Positions 13,446 to 21,327 of a DNA stretch of 29,256 nucleotides are shown here, in pieces (within the stretch, counting starts at the first letter, position 1; each line of letters starts with the position of its first letter). This DNA is from Actinomycetes bacterium (lineage in GTDB: Bacteria > Actinomycetota > Acidimicrobiia > Acidimicrobiales > CADCSY01): the NCBI GenBank assembly GCA_025464025.1, contig JAODBP010000178.1, positions 1 to 29,256 on the forward strand, in the 5' to 3' direction. The notes below the pieces were generated by a model. It saw nothing but the letters and a program-made list of their open reading frames with translations, did no database searches and had not been told where the DNA came from. The translations under genes were made by a program, and so were the position numbers.

Positions 13446-14503
13446 CGGGCCAGGTACGGACCGAGGGGACCGAACCCGACGCGGGCCAGCGCCGCCGGGC
13501 GGGGCGTGCTGGCCTCGAAGTCGACGGCCCAGGGGCCGTAGAGGATCCACCAGCCCCCGGCATCGTGGAACAGCGAGCTCTCACCCGGCCCGGCGCCCTG
13601 GGGGTTCGACCCCAGCCACGGCCGCCGCAAGCGCTTGCGGCACGGCCCGGCGGGCCCGGCGCACTCGGCGACGCCGATCCCGTAGACGGGCTGGTTGAAC
13701 CAGTTGCCCGAGTAGAAGAGCCAGTACCGCCCGCCGACCCGGATCAGCTGGGGGGCCTCCACGATCCGACCCTCCCACGGCTGGTCGGCCTCGAGGATGC
13801 GCATCGCCCGACCGACCAGGGTGATGCCGTCGGCCGCCAGGCGCTGGGCGTAGATCGACGAGTGGGTCGTGCCGTCGACCTCGGCGTTGTCGTCCGACTT
13901 CCAGTGGAGCCAGAGCTGGCCGTCGACGTCGCGGAACGTCCTCGGGTCGATCGACCCCCAGCGCTGCCGCTGGCAGATCGCCGGGCCGTCGCCCACGCCG
14001 GTGAACGGGCCGTCGGGCGACGAGGAGGTGGCGACGCCGATGCACTGCGTCGGCCGCGGCGCGTCGGGCCGGCTCTCGACGACGCCGGCCGTGAACCACA
14101 GCACGTAGCGGTTGCCGATGTGGCGCACGTCGGGTGCCCAGGTGAAGCCGGCCCACACCCAGTCGGGCAGGACGGGCAGAGCGTCGTGCACCGGTCCGAG
14201 GTGGTGGAGGTCGGGTCCCGACCGGACCTGGAGGTTGTCGCCGTAGAACTCCTTCTGGCTGGCGTAGAGCCAGTAGGTGCCGCCCTCGTGGAGGACGAAC
14301 GGGTTCGGGGCGTCCTCGCCCGGCGTGAGGATCGTGGCCGGCGCCTTCGGGTCGGCGATGGGCGCCAGCGTGGTGGTGGGTCGGGTGGTGGTCGGCCGGG
14401 TCGTGGTGGCTCGGGTCGTGGTGGGGGCCGTGGCCGCCGAGCCGTCGGCGGCGCAGCCGGCCACGACGAGGAGGGCGACCAGCAGCCCCCGCCTAGCGCC
14501 CAC
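13439..14503 (-). CDS. Secreted GH43-type glycoside hydrolase, lipoprotein
   Basis: 354 residues. A lipoprotein signal peptide ends at the lipobox LVVAGC (C17), followed by a Thr-rich linker of TTTR/TTTRP repeats (28-46) and a five-bladed propeller. Candidate catalytic acids: D64 in DAPNPFVL, D186 in GSIDPRTFRDVDGQLWLHW (pKa-setting Asp) and E249 in IVEAPQLIRVGGRYWLFYSG (acid catalyst). This pattern is family 43, which cleaves arabinan, arabinoxylan or xylo-oligosaccharides; the specificity is unknown. It would be anchored on the outer face of the membrane. The start overlaps the end of the upstream SDR gene by 11 bp, so translation is likely coupled. The stop codon falls within the 13-bp tandem repeat. 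Confidence 0.85.
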   Translation of the reverse strand: MGARRGLLVALLVVAGCAADGSAATAPTTTRATTTRPTTTRPTTTLAPIADPKAPATILTPGEDAPNPFVLHEGGTYWLYASQKEFYGDNLQVRSGPDLHHLGPVHDALPVLPDWVWAGFTWAPDVRHIGNRYVLWFTAGVVESRPDAPRPTQCIGVATSSSPDGPFTGVGDGPAICQRQRWGSIDPRTFRDVDGQLWLHWKSDDNAEVDGTTHSSIYAQRLAADGITLVGRAMRILEADQPWEGRIVEAPQLIRVGGRYWLFYSGNWFNQPVYGIGVAECAGPAGPCRKRLRRPWLGSNPQGAGPGESSLFHDAGGWWILYGPWAVDFEASTPRPAALARVGFGPLGPYLARP

Positions 14504-15221
14504 CGCTCACGTCGAGCAGGGCGCCGGTCACGTACGAGGCGCCGGGCGAGCAGAGCCAGGCGATGGCATCGGCGACCTCCCCGACCGTGCCGGCCCGGCC
14601 GACCGGGATCGCCGGGGCGAGGCGCTCGACCCGGTCGGGCTGGCCGCCGCTGGCGTGGATCTCCGTGTCGATGATGCCGGGGCGGACGGCGTTGACCCGG
14701 ATGCCCTCGGTCGCCACCTCCCGGGCCAGGCCGACCGTGAACGTGTCGACGGCGCCCTTCGACGCGGCGTAGTCGACGTACTCGCCGGGGCTGCCCAGCC
14801 GGGCGCCGATCGACGACACGTTGACGATCACCCCGCCGGCCCCGCCCCGGTCGGTCGACATCCGGCGGACGGCCTCGCCGGCGCACAGGAACGAGCCGGT
14901 GACGTTGACGGCGAACATGCGGGCCAGGCGGGCGGCGTCGAGCTCGTCGACCCTCGCCCGGGGCCCGACGATGCCGGCGTTGTTCACGAGCACGCCCACC
15001 GGGCCGAGCCGGTCGGCGGCGGCGAAGAGGGCCGCCACGTCGTCGGGCTCGGCCACGTCGGCGGCGACCGCGGTGGCGCCGCACGCCTCGGCCACGGCCT
15101 CGGCCGCCGCCCGGTTCGAGCGGTACGAGAAGCAGACGGTCCACCCGGCACCAGCCAGGCGCTCGACCACGGCGGCGCCGATGCCCCGGCTCCCGCCCGT
15201 CACCACTGCCACCCCGGCCAT
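14493..15221 (-). CDS. SDR family oxidoreductase
   Basis: 242 residues, classical short-chain dehydrogenase. Cofactor motif TGGSRGIG is at 8-15, NNAG at 80-83, catalytic S136/S137 in NVSSIG, Y151 and K155 in YVDYAASK, then RVNAVRPGIIDTEIH. The residue after the second strand (SYRSNRAAAEA) favours NADP(H). It resembles glucose or 3-oxoacyl reductase types; the substrate is not readable. Minus-strand TAGGCT (complement of 15228-15233) is 6 bases before the ATG, a leaderless layout. It is divergent from the GGDEF-EAL gene with 56 bp between, and its end overlaps the GH43 gene. Confidence 0.93.
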   Translation of the reverse strand: MAGVAVVTGGSRGIGAAVVERLAGAGWTVCFSYRSNRAAAEAVAEACGATAVAADVAEPDDVAALFAAADRLGPVGVLVNNAGIVGPRARVDELDAARLARMFAVNVTGSFLCAGEAVRRMSTDRGGAGGVIVNVSSIGARLGSPGEYVDYAASKGAVDTFTVGLAREVATEGIRVNAVRPGIIDTEIHASGGQPDRVERLAPAIPVGRAGTVGEVADAIAWLCSPGASYVTGALLDVSGGR

Positions 15222-15277
15222 GGCCGGAGCCTACGTTCGGCGGCTCAGATCGGGGTCCGCGGTGCCGACGTGCCACC

Positions 15278-17923
15278 GTGAGGACCAGTGCACGCGCGAC
15301 ACGACGTCGTCGGCGCGCGTCCAGCGTCCGGCAGCGCCTGGCCCTCGTCGTCCTCGTCCCCAGCCTGGGGCTGGGTGCCTTCGGCGGGTTCGAGGCCCTC
15401 GGCCGCTCCCACGAGACGGATCGGGCCCGCGAGGTCGAGGCTCGGGTCGAGCGGGCCAGCCGGCTGCTCCGGATCAAGCTCCTCGTCTCGAAGGAGACGT
15501 TCTCCACCGGCGCCACGGCCGCCGCCGTCACCCTCGGCGTCTCCCCGGCGACGCTCGCCGCGATCATCGGGTTCGATCCCCAGGACCGAGTCGTCGACGA
15601 CCGCCGCGCCGTCGACCGGGCCGTGACCGCCGCGGGACGCGACCCGGCGGTCGTCGACCCGTACGTCCACCTGCGCCAGGCTCGGGCCGAGCTCGACGGC
15701 CGTGCGGCCGACGTCAGCGTCCTCCTCGCCCGCTACTCGACCATCCAGGGCCGGCTGACCGGCGCGGCCATGGACGCCCTGGCCCGGGCCGACGAAGGGG
15801 CGGACCAGGTGGCGAGCTCCACCACGCTGCGGACCGACACCGAGCTGCTGCGCGCCACCGTCGACGCCGCCACCGCGGTGGGCGTCGAGCTCGACGGCCT
15901 GGCCCGGCTGCTCGCCCCGTCGTTCGGCGCCGACCGGCAGGGCTCGCTCGAGGACCTGCGGCTCGGCGGCGCCCTCGGCGCCGCCGCGGCCAGCACCCTC
16001 GAACGCACGGCGACGGGCACCTTGCGCCGGCACTGGCGATCGGTGCGGAGCAGCCTTGCGGTCGAGGAGGTGCGGGCCCAGCTCGCCCGGTTCTCGGCCA
16101 TGGCGCCGTCGGAGGTGCCGACGCTCGACCTCGACTCGCTGGTGGCGATCTTCGTGCAGGGCATGCACAGCCTCGACCTCCACGACGACCTGGCCACGGC
16201 CGCGGCCCGGATCACGGTGGAGGACGCCCGGTCGCTCCACGAGCAGGCCCAGCGGGACCGCGAGGCGGCGCTGGGTGCCATCCTCGCCGTGGTCGCCGCC
16301 GCGGCCGTGCTCACCGGCCTCATCTCGCGGTCGATCGCCCTGCCGCTGCAGGGCCTGGCCGACCACGCCCACCGCGTGACCGGGGGTGACCTCGGTGACG
16401 AGCCGTTCCCCTCGACCGGCCCTCGCGAGCTGCGCGAGGTGTCGACCACCATCGAGGAGCTCGTGGACAACCTCCGGGTGGTCGAGTCCCAGGTCGGCGC
16501 CCTCGCCGCCGGCGCCCTCGAAGACCCGGTGCTCGACGTCCCGGTGCCCGGCCGCCTGGGCCTGCTCCTGCACGACTCGATGCTCCGCCTGTCCCGCTCG
16601 ATGACCGATCGCGAGGTGCTCTCCCGCCGACTCGAGCACGAGGCCACCCATGACGGCCTGACCGGGCTGCTCAACCGCGGCTCGCTGGTGGCGGCGGCGC
16701 GCGAGGCGATCGAAGGTGGGGTCGGCCTCGTCGCGCTGGTCAAGGTCGACCTCGACGGCTTCAAGCCGGTCAACGAGACCCACGGCCACGACACCGGCGA
16801 CCGGCTCCTGCGGGTGACGGCCGAGCGGCTGCGGAGCCACGTGGTCGCCGGCACGCCGGTGGCCCGGATCGGAGGCGACGAGTTCGCCGTGCTCGTGACC
16901 GGAGCCTCCGACGTGGAGGAGGTCATGGCGCTCGCCCGTCGGACCGTGGCCCACATCGGCGCGCCGGTGCGCGTCGGCGCCGTCGTCACCCAGGTGCGGG
17001 CCAGCGCCGGGGTCGCGATCGCGGCCGGCGACCTCGACGCCGAGGACCTGCTCCGCCACGCCGGGCTGGCGACGACGGCGGCCAAGTCGGCCGGCGGCGG
17101 CGGGGTGGCCCGCTTCGACGCCGCCATGCTCGCCGAGGTGCAGCGCCGGGCCGACGTCGAGGCCGGACTCCGGATGGCGCTGGAGCGCGACGAGCTGGTC
17201 CTCCACTTCCAGCCGGTCGTCGACGCGCGGCTCGGCACGTTGGGGGCCGAGGCGCTCATCCGCTGGCAGGCGCCCGACGGCACGCTCGTCCCGCCGTGCT
17301 CGTTCATCCCGGTGGCCGAGGCCAGCGACCTCATCATCGACATCGGGCGCTGGGTGCTGCGGGAGGCGTGCGCCGTCCTCGCCACCTGGGCGCAGGACCC
17401 GGGGCTCGCCGAGCTCAAGCTGGCCGTGAACCTGTCGGGTCGCCACGTGCTGAGCCTCACGGTCGTCGACGACGTCCGGAGCGCGCTGGAGGGGGCGGGT
17501 GTGAACCCGTGCCGCCTGGCCGTCGAGGTCACCGAGACGGTGGTGCTGAGCGACCTGGCCCTGGCCACCGACCACCTGAGCCGGCTCCGCGCCCTCGGCG
17601 TGACGATCTCGGTCGACGACTTCGGCACCGGCTACACGTCGCTCGCCCACCTCCGCCAGCTCCCGGTCGACATCATCAAGATCGACCGCTCGCTGGTCGT
17701 CGACGCCGCCGAGCGCCCGGCCGACGCCCGGATCGTGGAGCTGGTGGTGGGCGCGGCCCACGCCAACGGGATGTACGTGGTGGCCGAGGGCATCGAGACG
17801 TTCGCCCAGCTCGAGGTGTTGCGCGCCGCCGGGTGCGACTCGTTCCAGGGCTACCTCATCGCCCGACCGGGGCCGGTGGAGACGATGACGGCGTCGGTCG
17901 CGTCGCCGGCCGGCCTGCCCTAG
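15278..17923 (+). CDS. Membrane-bound GGDEF-EAL cyclic-di-GMP enzyme
   Basis: 881 residues. Transmembrane helix 1 is at about 20-40, an extracytoplasmic helical sensor region of about 290 residues follows, then helix 2 at 331-350, a HAMP-like segment (351-405), GGDEF and EAL domains. GGDEF is intact (532-536, ARIGGDEFAVL) but the product-inhibition RxxD site is absent. The EAL domain keeps E658 (EAL), N718 (VNLSG), E750 (EVTE), D780/D781 (DDFGTGYTSL), K801 (IKIDRS), E840 (AEGIE) and Q857, so phosphodiesterase activity is likely. Cyclase activity is possible but not certain, since the ND of the metal region is NE. Start GTG 15278 has no clear Shine-Dalgarno. The stop overlaps the stop of the convergent gene in one CTAG. 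Confidence 0.95.
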   Translation: MRTSARATRRRRRASSVRQRLALVVLVPSLGLGAFGGFEALGRSHETDRAREVEARVERASRLLRIKLLVSKETFSTGATAAAVTLGVSPATLAAIIGFDPQDRVVDDRRAVDRAVTAAGRDPAVVDPYVHLRQARAELDGRAADVSVLLARYSTIQGRLTGAAMDALARADEGADQVASSTTLRTDTELLRATVDAATAVGVELDGLARLLAPSFGADRQGSLEDLRLGGALGAAAASTLERTATGTLRRHWRSVRSSLAVEEVRAQLARFSAMAPSEVPTLDLDSLVAIFVQGMHSLDLHDDLATAAARITVEDARSLHEQAQRDREAALGAILAVVAAAAVLTGLISRSIALPLQGLADHAHRVTGGDLGDEPFPSTGPRELREVSTTIEELVDNLRVVESQVGALAAGALEDPVLDVPVPGRLGLLLHDSMLRLSRSMTDREVLSRRLEHEATHDGLTGLLNRGSLVAAAREAIEGGVGLVALVKVDLDGFKPVNETHGHDTGDRLLRVTAERLRSHVVAGTPVARIGGDEFAVLVTGASDVEEVMALARRTVAHIGAPVRVGAVVTQVRASAGVAIAAGDLDAEDLLRHAGLATTAAKSAGGGGVARFDAAMLAEVQRRADVEAGLRMALERDELVLHFQPVVDARLGTLGAEALIRWQAPDGTLVPPCSFIPVAEASDLIIDIGRWVLREACAVLATWAQDPGLAELKLAVNLSGRHVLSLTVVDDVRSALEGAGVNPCRLAVEVTETVVLSDLALATDHLSRLRALGVTISVDDFGTGYTSLAHLRQLPVDIIKIDRSLVVDAAERPADARIVELVVGAAHANGMYVVAEGIETFAQLEVLRAAGCDSFQGYLIARPGPVETMTASVASPAGLP
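17920..17923. other. Shared palindromic CTAG stop of two convergent genes
   Basis: TAG on the plus strand (17921-17923) ends the GGDEF-EAL gene. The complementary TAG (plus-strand CTA 17920-17922) ends the delta-60 gene. There is no room for an intervening terminator. Confidence 0.9.
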
Positions 17924-19236
17924 GAGCGGTAGCGGGCCACCACGACCGAGCTCGGGATCTCGAACCCGCCCCGGCCCGACGAACCGCTGCCGTCGCAGGT
18001 GCAGCCGGCGGCGAGCACGCCGCCCCTCGCGTCGAACGTGACGGCGAACGCCGCACTGCGGTCCCCGCCGAACGAGGTGCGCACGACGCCGAAGGCGGGG
18101 TCGATGTCGCCATCCGGGGTGTGCAGGACGACGGTCGCCCGTCCCCCGGCCTGCCCCGCGAGCACGGCCCGGCCCGGCCCGTCGAGGGCGAGGCCGTGGC
18201 CCTGACCGTCGGACCCGGCATCGGTGACCGTCGTCCGCCGCACGCTCCCATCGGGGCCGAGTCGGGTGAGCACCACGAACGAGCGCCGGCCCTCGGGCAC
18301 CGTGGTCCCGGCCGTGACGACCGAGCCGTCGGACAGCGTCCGCACCGCGGCAGCCACGTCGAAGGCCGATCGCTGCGGCAACAGGACGGTCCCCCCGCTG
18401 CCGAACGTCGGGTCGAGGAACCCGGTCGGGAGGAGGCGGACGACCACGGCGACCTGTCCGCCGGTCCGCGGCTGCGCGGTGCCGGCCAGCACGATCCGGT
18501 CGAAGTCGTCGATGGCCACGGCGTCGGCCACGTCGACCCCGCGGGCCTGGTCGACGATGGCGCGCCCGCCAGTGGCGAAGGTGGTGTCGAACGTGCCGTC
18601 GGGGAGGAAGCGCACGGCGAGGAGGTCGGGCCGGTCACCGCCGGTCGCGCCGGCGACCACGATGCGGCCGGCACGATCGACGGCCATGCCGGTGGCGAAG
18701 GCATCGTTGGCGAACGCCTCGCCGCCGGACGGCGTGGTGACGATGCCATCGCCGCCGAACGACGGGTCGAGGGCGCCGGTCGGGAGGTACTGCGCCACGG
18801 CGATGTCGCTGTGGGTGCTGCCGGCCGACGGGTTGGTCGAGCCGGCGGCGAGGATGCGACCGTCGGACAGGACGACGACGGCGGTGGCCCGGGCGAACGT
18901 GCCGATGGCGGTGGCGACGTGGCCACCGGTGCCGAACGTGGGGTCAGGTCGTCCGGCCGCGGTGAAGCGGAAGACGCCGAACGACCGGCTGAGCTGGCCG
19001 GCCGTGACGATGCGCCCGGACTCGTCGACGGCGATGCCGCGGGCGTCGGCATAGCTCTGGCCGACGGTGGCGACGGCGAGCCCCTGGCGGCCGAACGACC
19101 GGTCGAGCGAGCCGGCGCGCCGGTCCGGCGGCGCAGGTGGGGTGCTGCCCGGGGTGGCGCCCACCAGGAGCGCAAGGAGCGCAAGGAGGGCGAGGAGCGC
19201 GACGAGGGTGACCACCGCCGCCGCCAGCCGCCGCAC
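17920..19236 (-). CDS. Secreted delta-60 repeat (beta-propeller-like) protein
   Basis: 438 residues from GTG 19236, which lies 2 bp after the stop of the nitrobindin-like gene, so the genes are probably coupled. A very hydrophobic signal sequence (LAAAVVTLVALLALL...) is encoded partly by a 9-bp tandem repeat. The mature part is at least five units with LDPSFGGDGIV-, PDPTFGTGG-, FDTTFATGG- and LDPTFGSGG-type cores, each followed by DGRILAAG-like strands. This is the delta-60 repeat (TIGR02608, DUF5122), thought to form extracellular propellers of unknown function. The C-terminus has two Cys (AAGCTCDG) that could form a disulfide. It is exported; no anchor or sorting signal is seen. The stop shares CTAG with the GGDEF-EAL stop. 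Confidence 0.85.
   Translation of the reverse strand: MRRLAAAVVTLVALLALLALLALLVGATPGSTPPAPPDRRAGSLDRSFGRQGLAVATVGQSYADARGIAVDESGRIVTAGQLSRSFGVFRFTAAGRPDPTFGTGGHVATAIGTFARATAVVVLSDGRILAAGSTNPSAGSTHSDIAVAQYLPTGALDPSFGGDGIVTTPSGGEAFANDAFATGMAVDRAGRIVVAGATGGDRPDLLAVRFLPDGTFDTTFATGGRAIVDQARGVDVADAVAIDDFDRIVLAGTAQPRTGGQVAVVVRLLPTGFLDPTFGSGGTVLLPQRSAFDVAAAVRTLSDGSVVTAGTTVPEGRRSFVVLTRLGPDGSVRRTTVTDAGSDGQGHGLALDGPGRAVLAGQAGGRATVVLHTPDGDIDPAFGVVRTSFGGDRSAAFAVTFDARGGVLAAGCTCDGSGSSGRGGFEIPSSVVVARYRS
19166..19201. repeat. 9-bp tandem repeat, 4 units, in signal-peptide codons
   Basis: AGGAGCGCA, AGGAGCGCA, AGGAGGGCG and AGGAGCGCG follow one another at 19166-19201. On the minus strand they encode repeated Leu-Leu-Ala units in the hydrophobic core of the delta-60 protein's signal peptide. 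The period of three codons means copy-number change would keep the frame and alter only core length. Confidence 0.8.
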
Positions 19237-19238
19237 GG

Positions 19239-19799
19239 TCAGCCCACTCGGTACAGCGTGTTCGTGTCGGTGTGGAGCAGGGGCTCCTCGAGCTTGGCGT
19301 GGTCGATCGTGGTCGTCTGCCGGTAGGCGAACGTGCCTTCGGTCGAGAGGTCGACGACGCACTGGTACAGCGTCGTGCGGGCGACCCGGGCCAGGTAGGG
19401 GTTCGAGAGGATCCCGTAGGTCTCCGAGCCGACCTCGGCCTGGAGGGTGAACTGCATGGCATCGGCGACGGCCGGGCCCCCGGCGAGGATCGTCGAGCCG
19501 CGAGGCACCATGAAGCTGCGGAGCACCTGGCCGTCCTCGGCGTCCCAGAGCCAGTAGCCGATCTCGGTGTGGAACGGGTTCTCCTCCTCGCCCCGCCACG
19601 CCGACATGCGGTAGTCGAGGCCGTAGAGGGCCTGGGTGCCGTTGTCGACCGGGCCGAACGGGCTGAACGTGGCCCGCTCGCGGTACGGCGTCTCGCCGAT
19701 CGCGCCCTTCGAGTGCTGGAACGCGACGTCGATGCCCTGGTCGCCCTCCCACGTGCCGACCAACGGGGCGAGCGGTCCGAACTCGGGTCCTGCGTCCAT
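19239..19799 (-). CDS. Nitrobindin-like (heme-binding beta-barrel, DUF1794/FABP-like) protein
   Basis: 186 residues from ATG 19799. The opening PLAPLVGTWEGDQGID matches the GxWxG signature of the nitrobindin/THAP4 barrel family. Further strands include YRERATFSPFG, TEIGYWLWDAEDGQVLRSFMVPRGSTILAGG and the C-terminal LEEPLLHTDTNTLYRVG, where a His near the end is a candidate heme axial ligand. The usual glycine-rich lid after GxWxG is altered. Nitrobindins bind ferric heme and react with nitric oxide or peroxynitrite. Minus-strand TAGGTT (complement of 19807-19812) is 7 bases before the ATG, so it may have its own leaderless promoter although it lies 23 bp behind the SDR gene. Heme binding is inference. 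Confidence 0.75.
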   Translation of the reverse strand: MDAGPEFGPLAPLVGTWEGDQGIDVAFQHSKGAIGETPYRERATFSPFGPVDNGTQALYGLDYRMSAWRGEEENPFHTEIGYWLWDAEDGQVLRSFMVPRGSTILAGGPAVADAMQFTLQAEVGSETYGILSNPYLARVARTTLYQCVVDLSTEGTFAYRQTTTIDHAKLEEPLLHTDTNTLYRVG

Positions 19800-19822
19800 G
19801 GCCGGGAACCTACAGGTCCGAC

Positions 19823-20596
19823 CTACTGGAGCATGCCGCCGTCGACGAACAGCGAGCGGCCGGTCACGAAGGCCGCTCCGTCGCCGGCGAGGAACACCAC
19901 GGCCCCGACCAGGTCGTCGGGCTGGGCCATGCGGCCGACGAGGGTCGAGCCGGCCATCTCCTCGACGAACGCGGCCCGGCGGTCGGGGTCGCGGGGGAGG
20001 ATCATGTCGGTGGCCACCGGACCGGGCACGACGCCGTTGACCCGCACGCCCCGCGGCGTCCACTCCTTCGCCATGGTCGAGGTCCAGTTCACCATCGCCG
20101 CCTTCACCGCGCAGTAGGCACCGATGCCGGCCATGGGCTGGAAGGCGCCGAGGGCCGAGAGGTTGACGATCGACCCGTGGCCGCTGGCCTCGAGGTGGGG
20201 CAGGGCGGCCTGGCTCAGGAACACCGGGCCCTTGAGGTCGACGGCCAGGATGGCGTCGAGCTCGTCCTCGGTGACCTTCTCGGTGGCGTGGGGCTTCAGC
20301 ACGGCGGCGTTGTTGACCAGGATGCCGAGCCCGCCGAACGCCTCGACCGTGCGCTCGACCAGCATCGTGCGGTCGGTCGCCACGGCCACGTCCGCCGCCA
20401 CGGCGAGCGCCTCACCGCCGGACGCCCGGATGGCGGCGGCCGTCTCCTCGCAGGCCTCGAGCGAGCGGCTGGCCACCACGACCTTGGCCCCGGCCGCAGC
20501 CAGGCCCTCGCTGAGCGCCCGGCCGATGCCGCGGCCGCCGCCGGTGACGACGGCGACCCGGCCGGCGAGCGAGAACCGCTCCAGGCCGGTGGTCAT
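19823..20596 (-). CDS. SDR family oxidoreductase (last gene of the EchA20-like unit)
   Basis: 257 residues. Cofactor motif TGGGRGIG, NNAA in place of NNAG (LVNNAAVL), Ser in NLSALG, catalytic Tyr and Lys in AYCAVKAAM, and PGPVATDM after the active site, a normal classical SDR. The residues after the second strand (ASRSLEACEE) suggest NADP(H). ATG 20596 overlaps the stop of the upstream SDR (ATGA), so translation is coupled. In Mycobacterium tuberculosis two SDR genes lie beside echA20 in the KstR2 sterol regulon, and this arrangement looks alike. The substrate is probably a hydroxylated acyl-CoA or ring intermediate; that is inference. Confidence 0.92.
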   Translation of the reverse strand: MTTGLERFSLAGRVAVVTGGGRGIGRALSEGLAAAGAKVVVASRSLEACEETAAAIRASGGEALAVAADVAVATDRTMLVERTVEAFGGLGILVNNAAVLKPHATEKVTEDELDAILAVDLKGPVFLSQAALPHLEASGHGSIVNLSALGAFQPMAGIGAYCAVKAAMVNWTSTMAKEWTPRGVRVNGVVPGPVATDMILPRDPDRRAAFVEEMAGSTLVGRMAQPDDLVGAVVFLAGDGAAFVTGRSLFVDGGMLQ

Positions 20597-21327
20597 CGGG
20601 GCTTGCCGGCGAGGACGCCGCCGTCGGCCACGAAGTCGGCCCCGGTGCAGAACGACGACTCGTCGGACGCCAGGAACACGCACACCGCGGCGATCTCCTC
20701 GGGCCGGCCCATCCGCCCGAGCGGGTAGCCCCCGTAGGCGGCGTCGTAGTCGTCGTCGGTCCAGCCGGCGCGGGTCGTCATGGCCGTCCGGGTCGGACCG
20801 GGGATGACGGCGTTGACCCGGATGCCGTGCTCGCCCAGCTCCATCGCCGCGGTCCGGGTGAAGCCCCGCACGCCGAACTTCGAGGCCGTGTAGGCGCTCA
20901 TGCCGTGGCGGCCCTCGAGCCCCTGGGGGGACGAGAAGTTCACGATCGAGCCGCCGCCCCGCCCCTGCATCGCGGGCACGACGGCCTTGGTGCCGAGGAA
21001 GGCGGAGACGAGGTTGGTGTCGAGCACCTTGCGGAACGTCTCGAGGTCGGTCTCGAGCAGCGGGGTGTTGCGCATGATCCCGGCGTTGTTCACCAGCACG
21101 TCGAGCCCGCCGATCGAGGCGATCGCCCCGGCCCACGCCTCCTCCGACGTGACGTCGAGGCTGAGGTAGCGGGCGCCGAGCTCGTCGGCGACGGCCTGCC
21201 CGACGTCGTCCCGCTTGTCGGCGAGGGTGACCTCGGCGCCCTCGGCCACGAACGCCCGGGCCGTCGCCTCACCGATCCCACGCGCCGCCCCGGTCACCAG
21301 CGCGACCTTGCCGTCGAGGCGACCCAT
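20593..21327 (-). CDS. SDR family oxidoreductase (middle of the EchA20-like unit)
   Basis: 244 residues. TGAARGIG (12-19), an acidic residue at the end of the second strand (VTLADKRDD) that favours NAD(H), NNAG in VLVNNAGIM, Ser in NFSSPQG, Tyr and Lys in AYTASKFGV, and PGPTRTAM. Both ends are coupled: ATG 21327 overlaps the crotonase stop, and its own stop overlaps the next ATG (20594-20596). It is clearly different from the neighbouring SDR, so this is not a recent tandem duplication. Likely role is oxidation of a hydroxyacyl-CoA or a ring hydroxyl made downstream of the crotonase; inference from context. Confidence 0.93.
   Translation of the reverse strand: MGRLDGKVALVTGAARGIGEATARAFVAEGAEVTLADKRDDVGQAVADELGARYLSLDVTSEEAWAGAIASIGGLDVLVNNAGIMRNTPLLETDLETFRKVLDTNLVSAFLGTKAVVPAMQGRGGGSIVNFSSPQGLEGRHGMSAYTASKFGVRGFTRTAAMELGEHGIRVNAVIPGPTRTAMTTRAGWTDDDYDAAYGGYPLGRMGRPEEIAAVCVFLASDESSFCTGADFVADGGVLAGKPR

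Noticed and set aside
15245..17761. An 838-codon open frame antisense to the GGDEF-EAL gene
   Set aside because: The plus strand carries complete GGDEF and EAL motifs in order. The antisense frame is a His/Arg/Gly-rich shadow.
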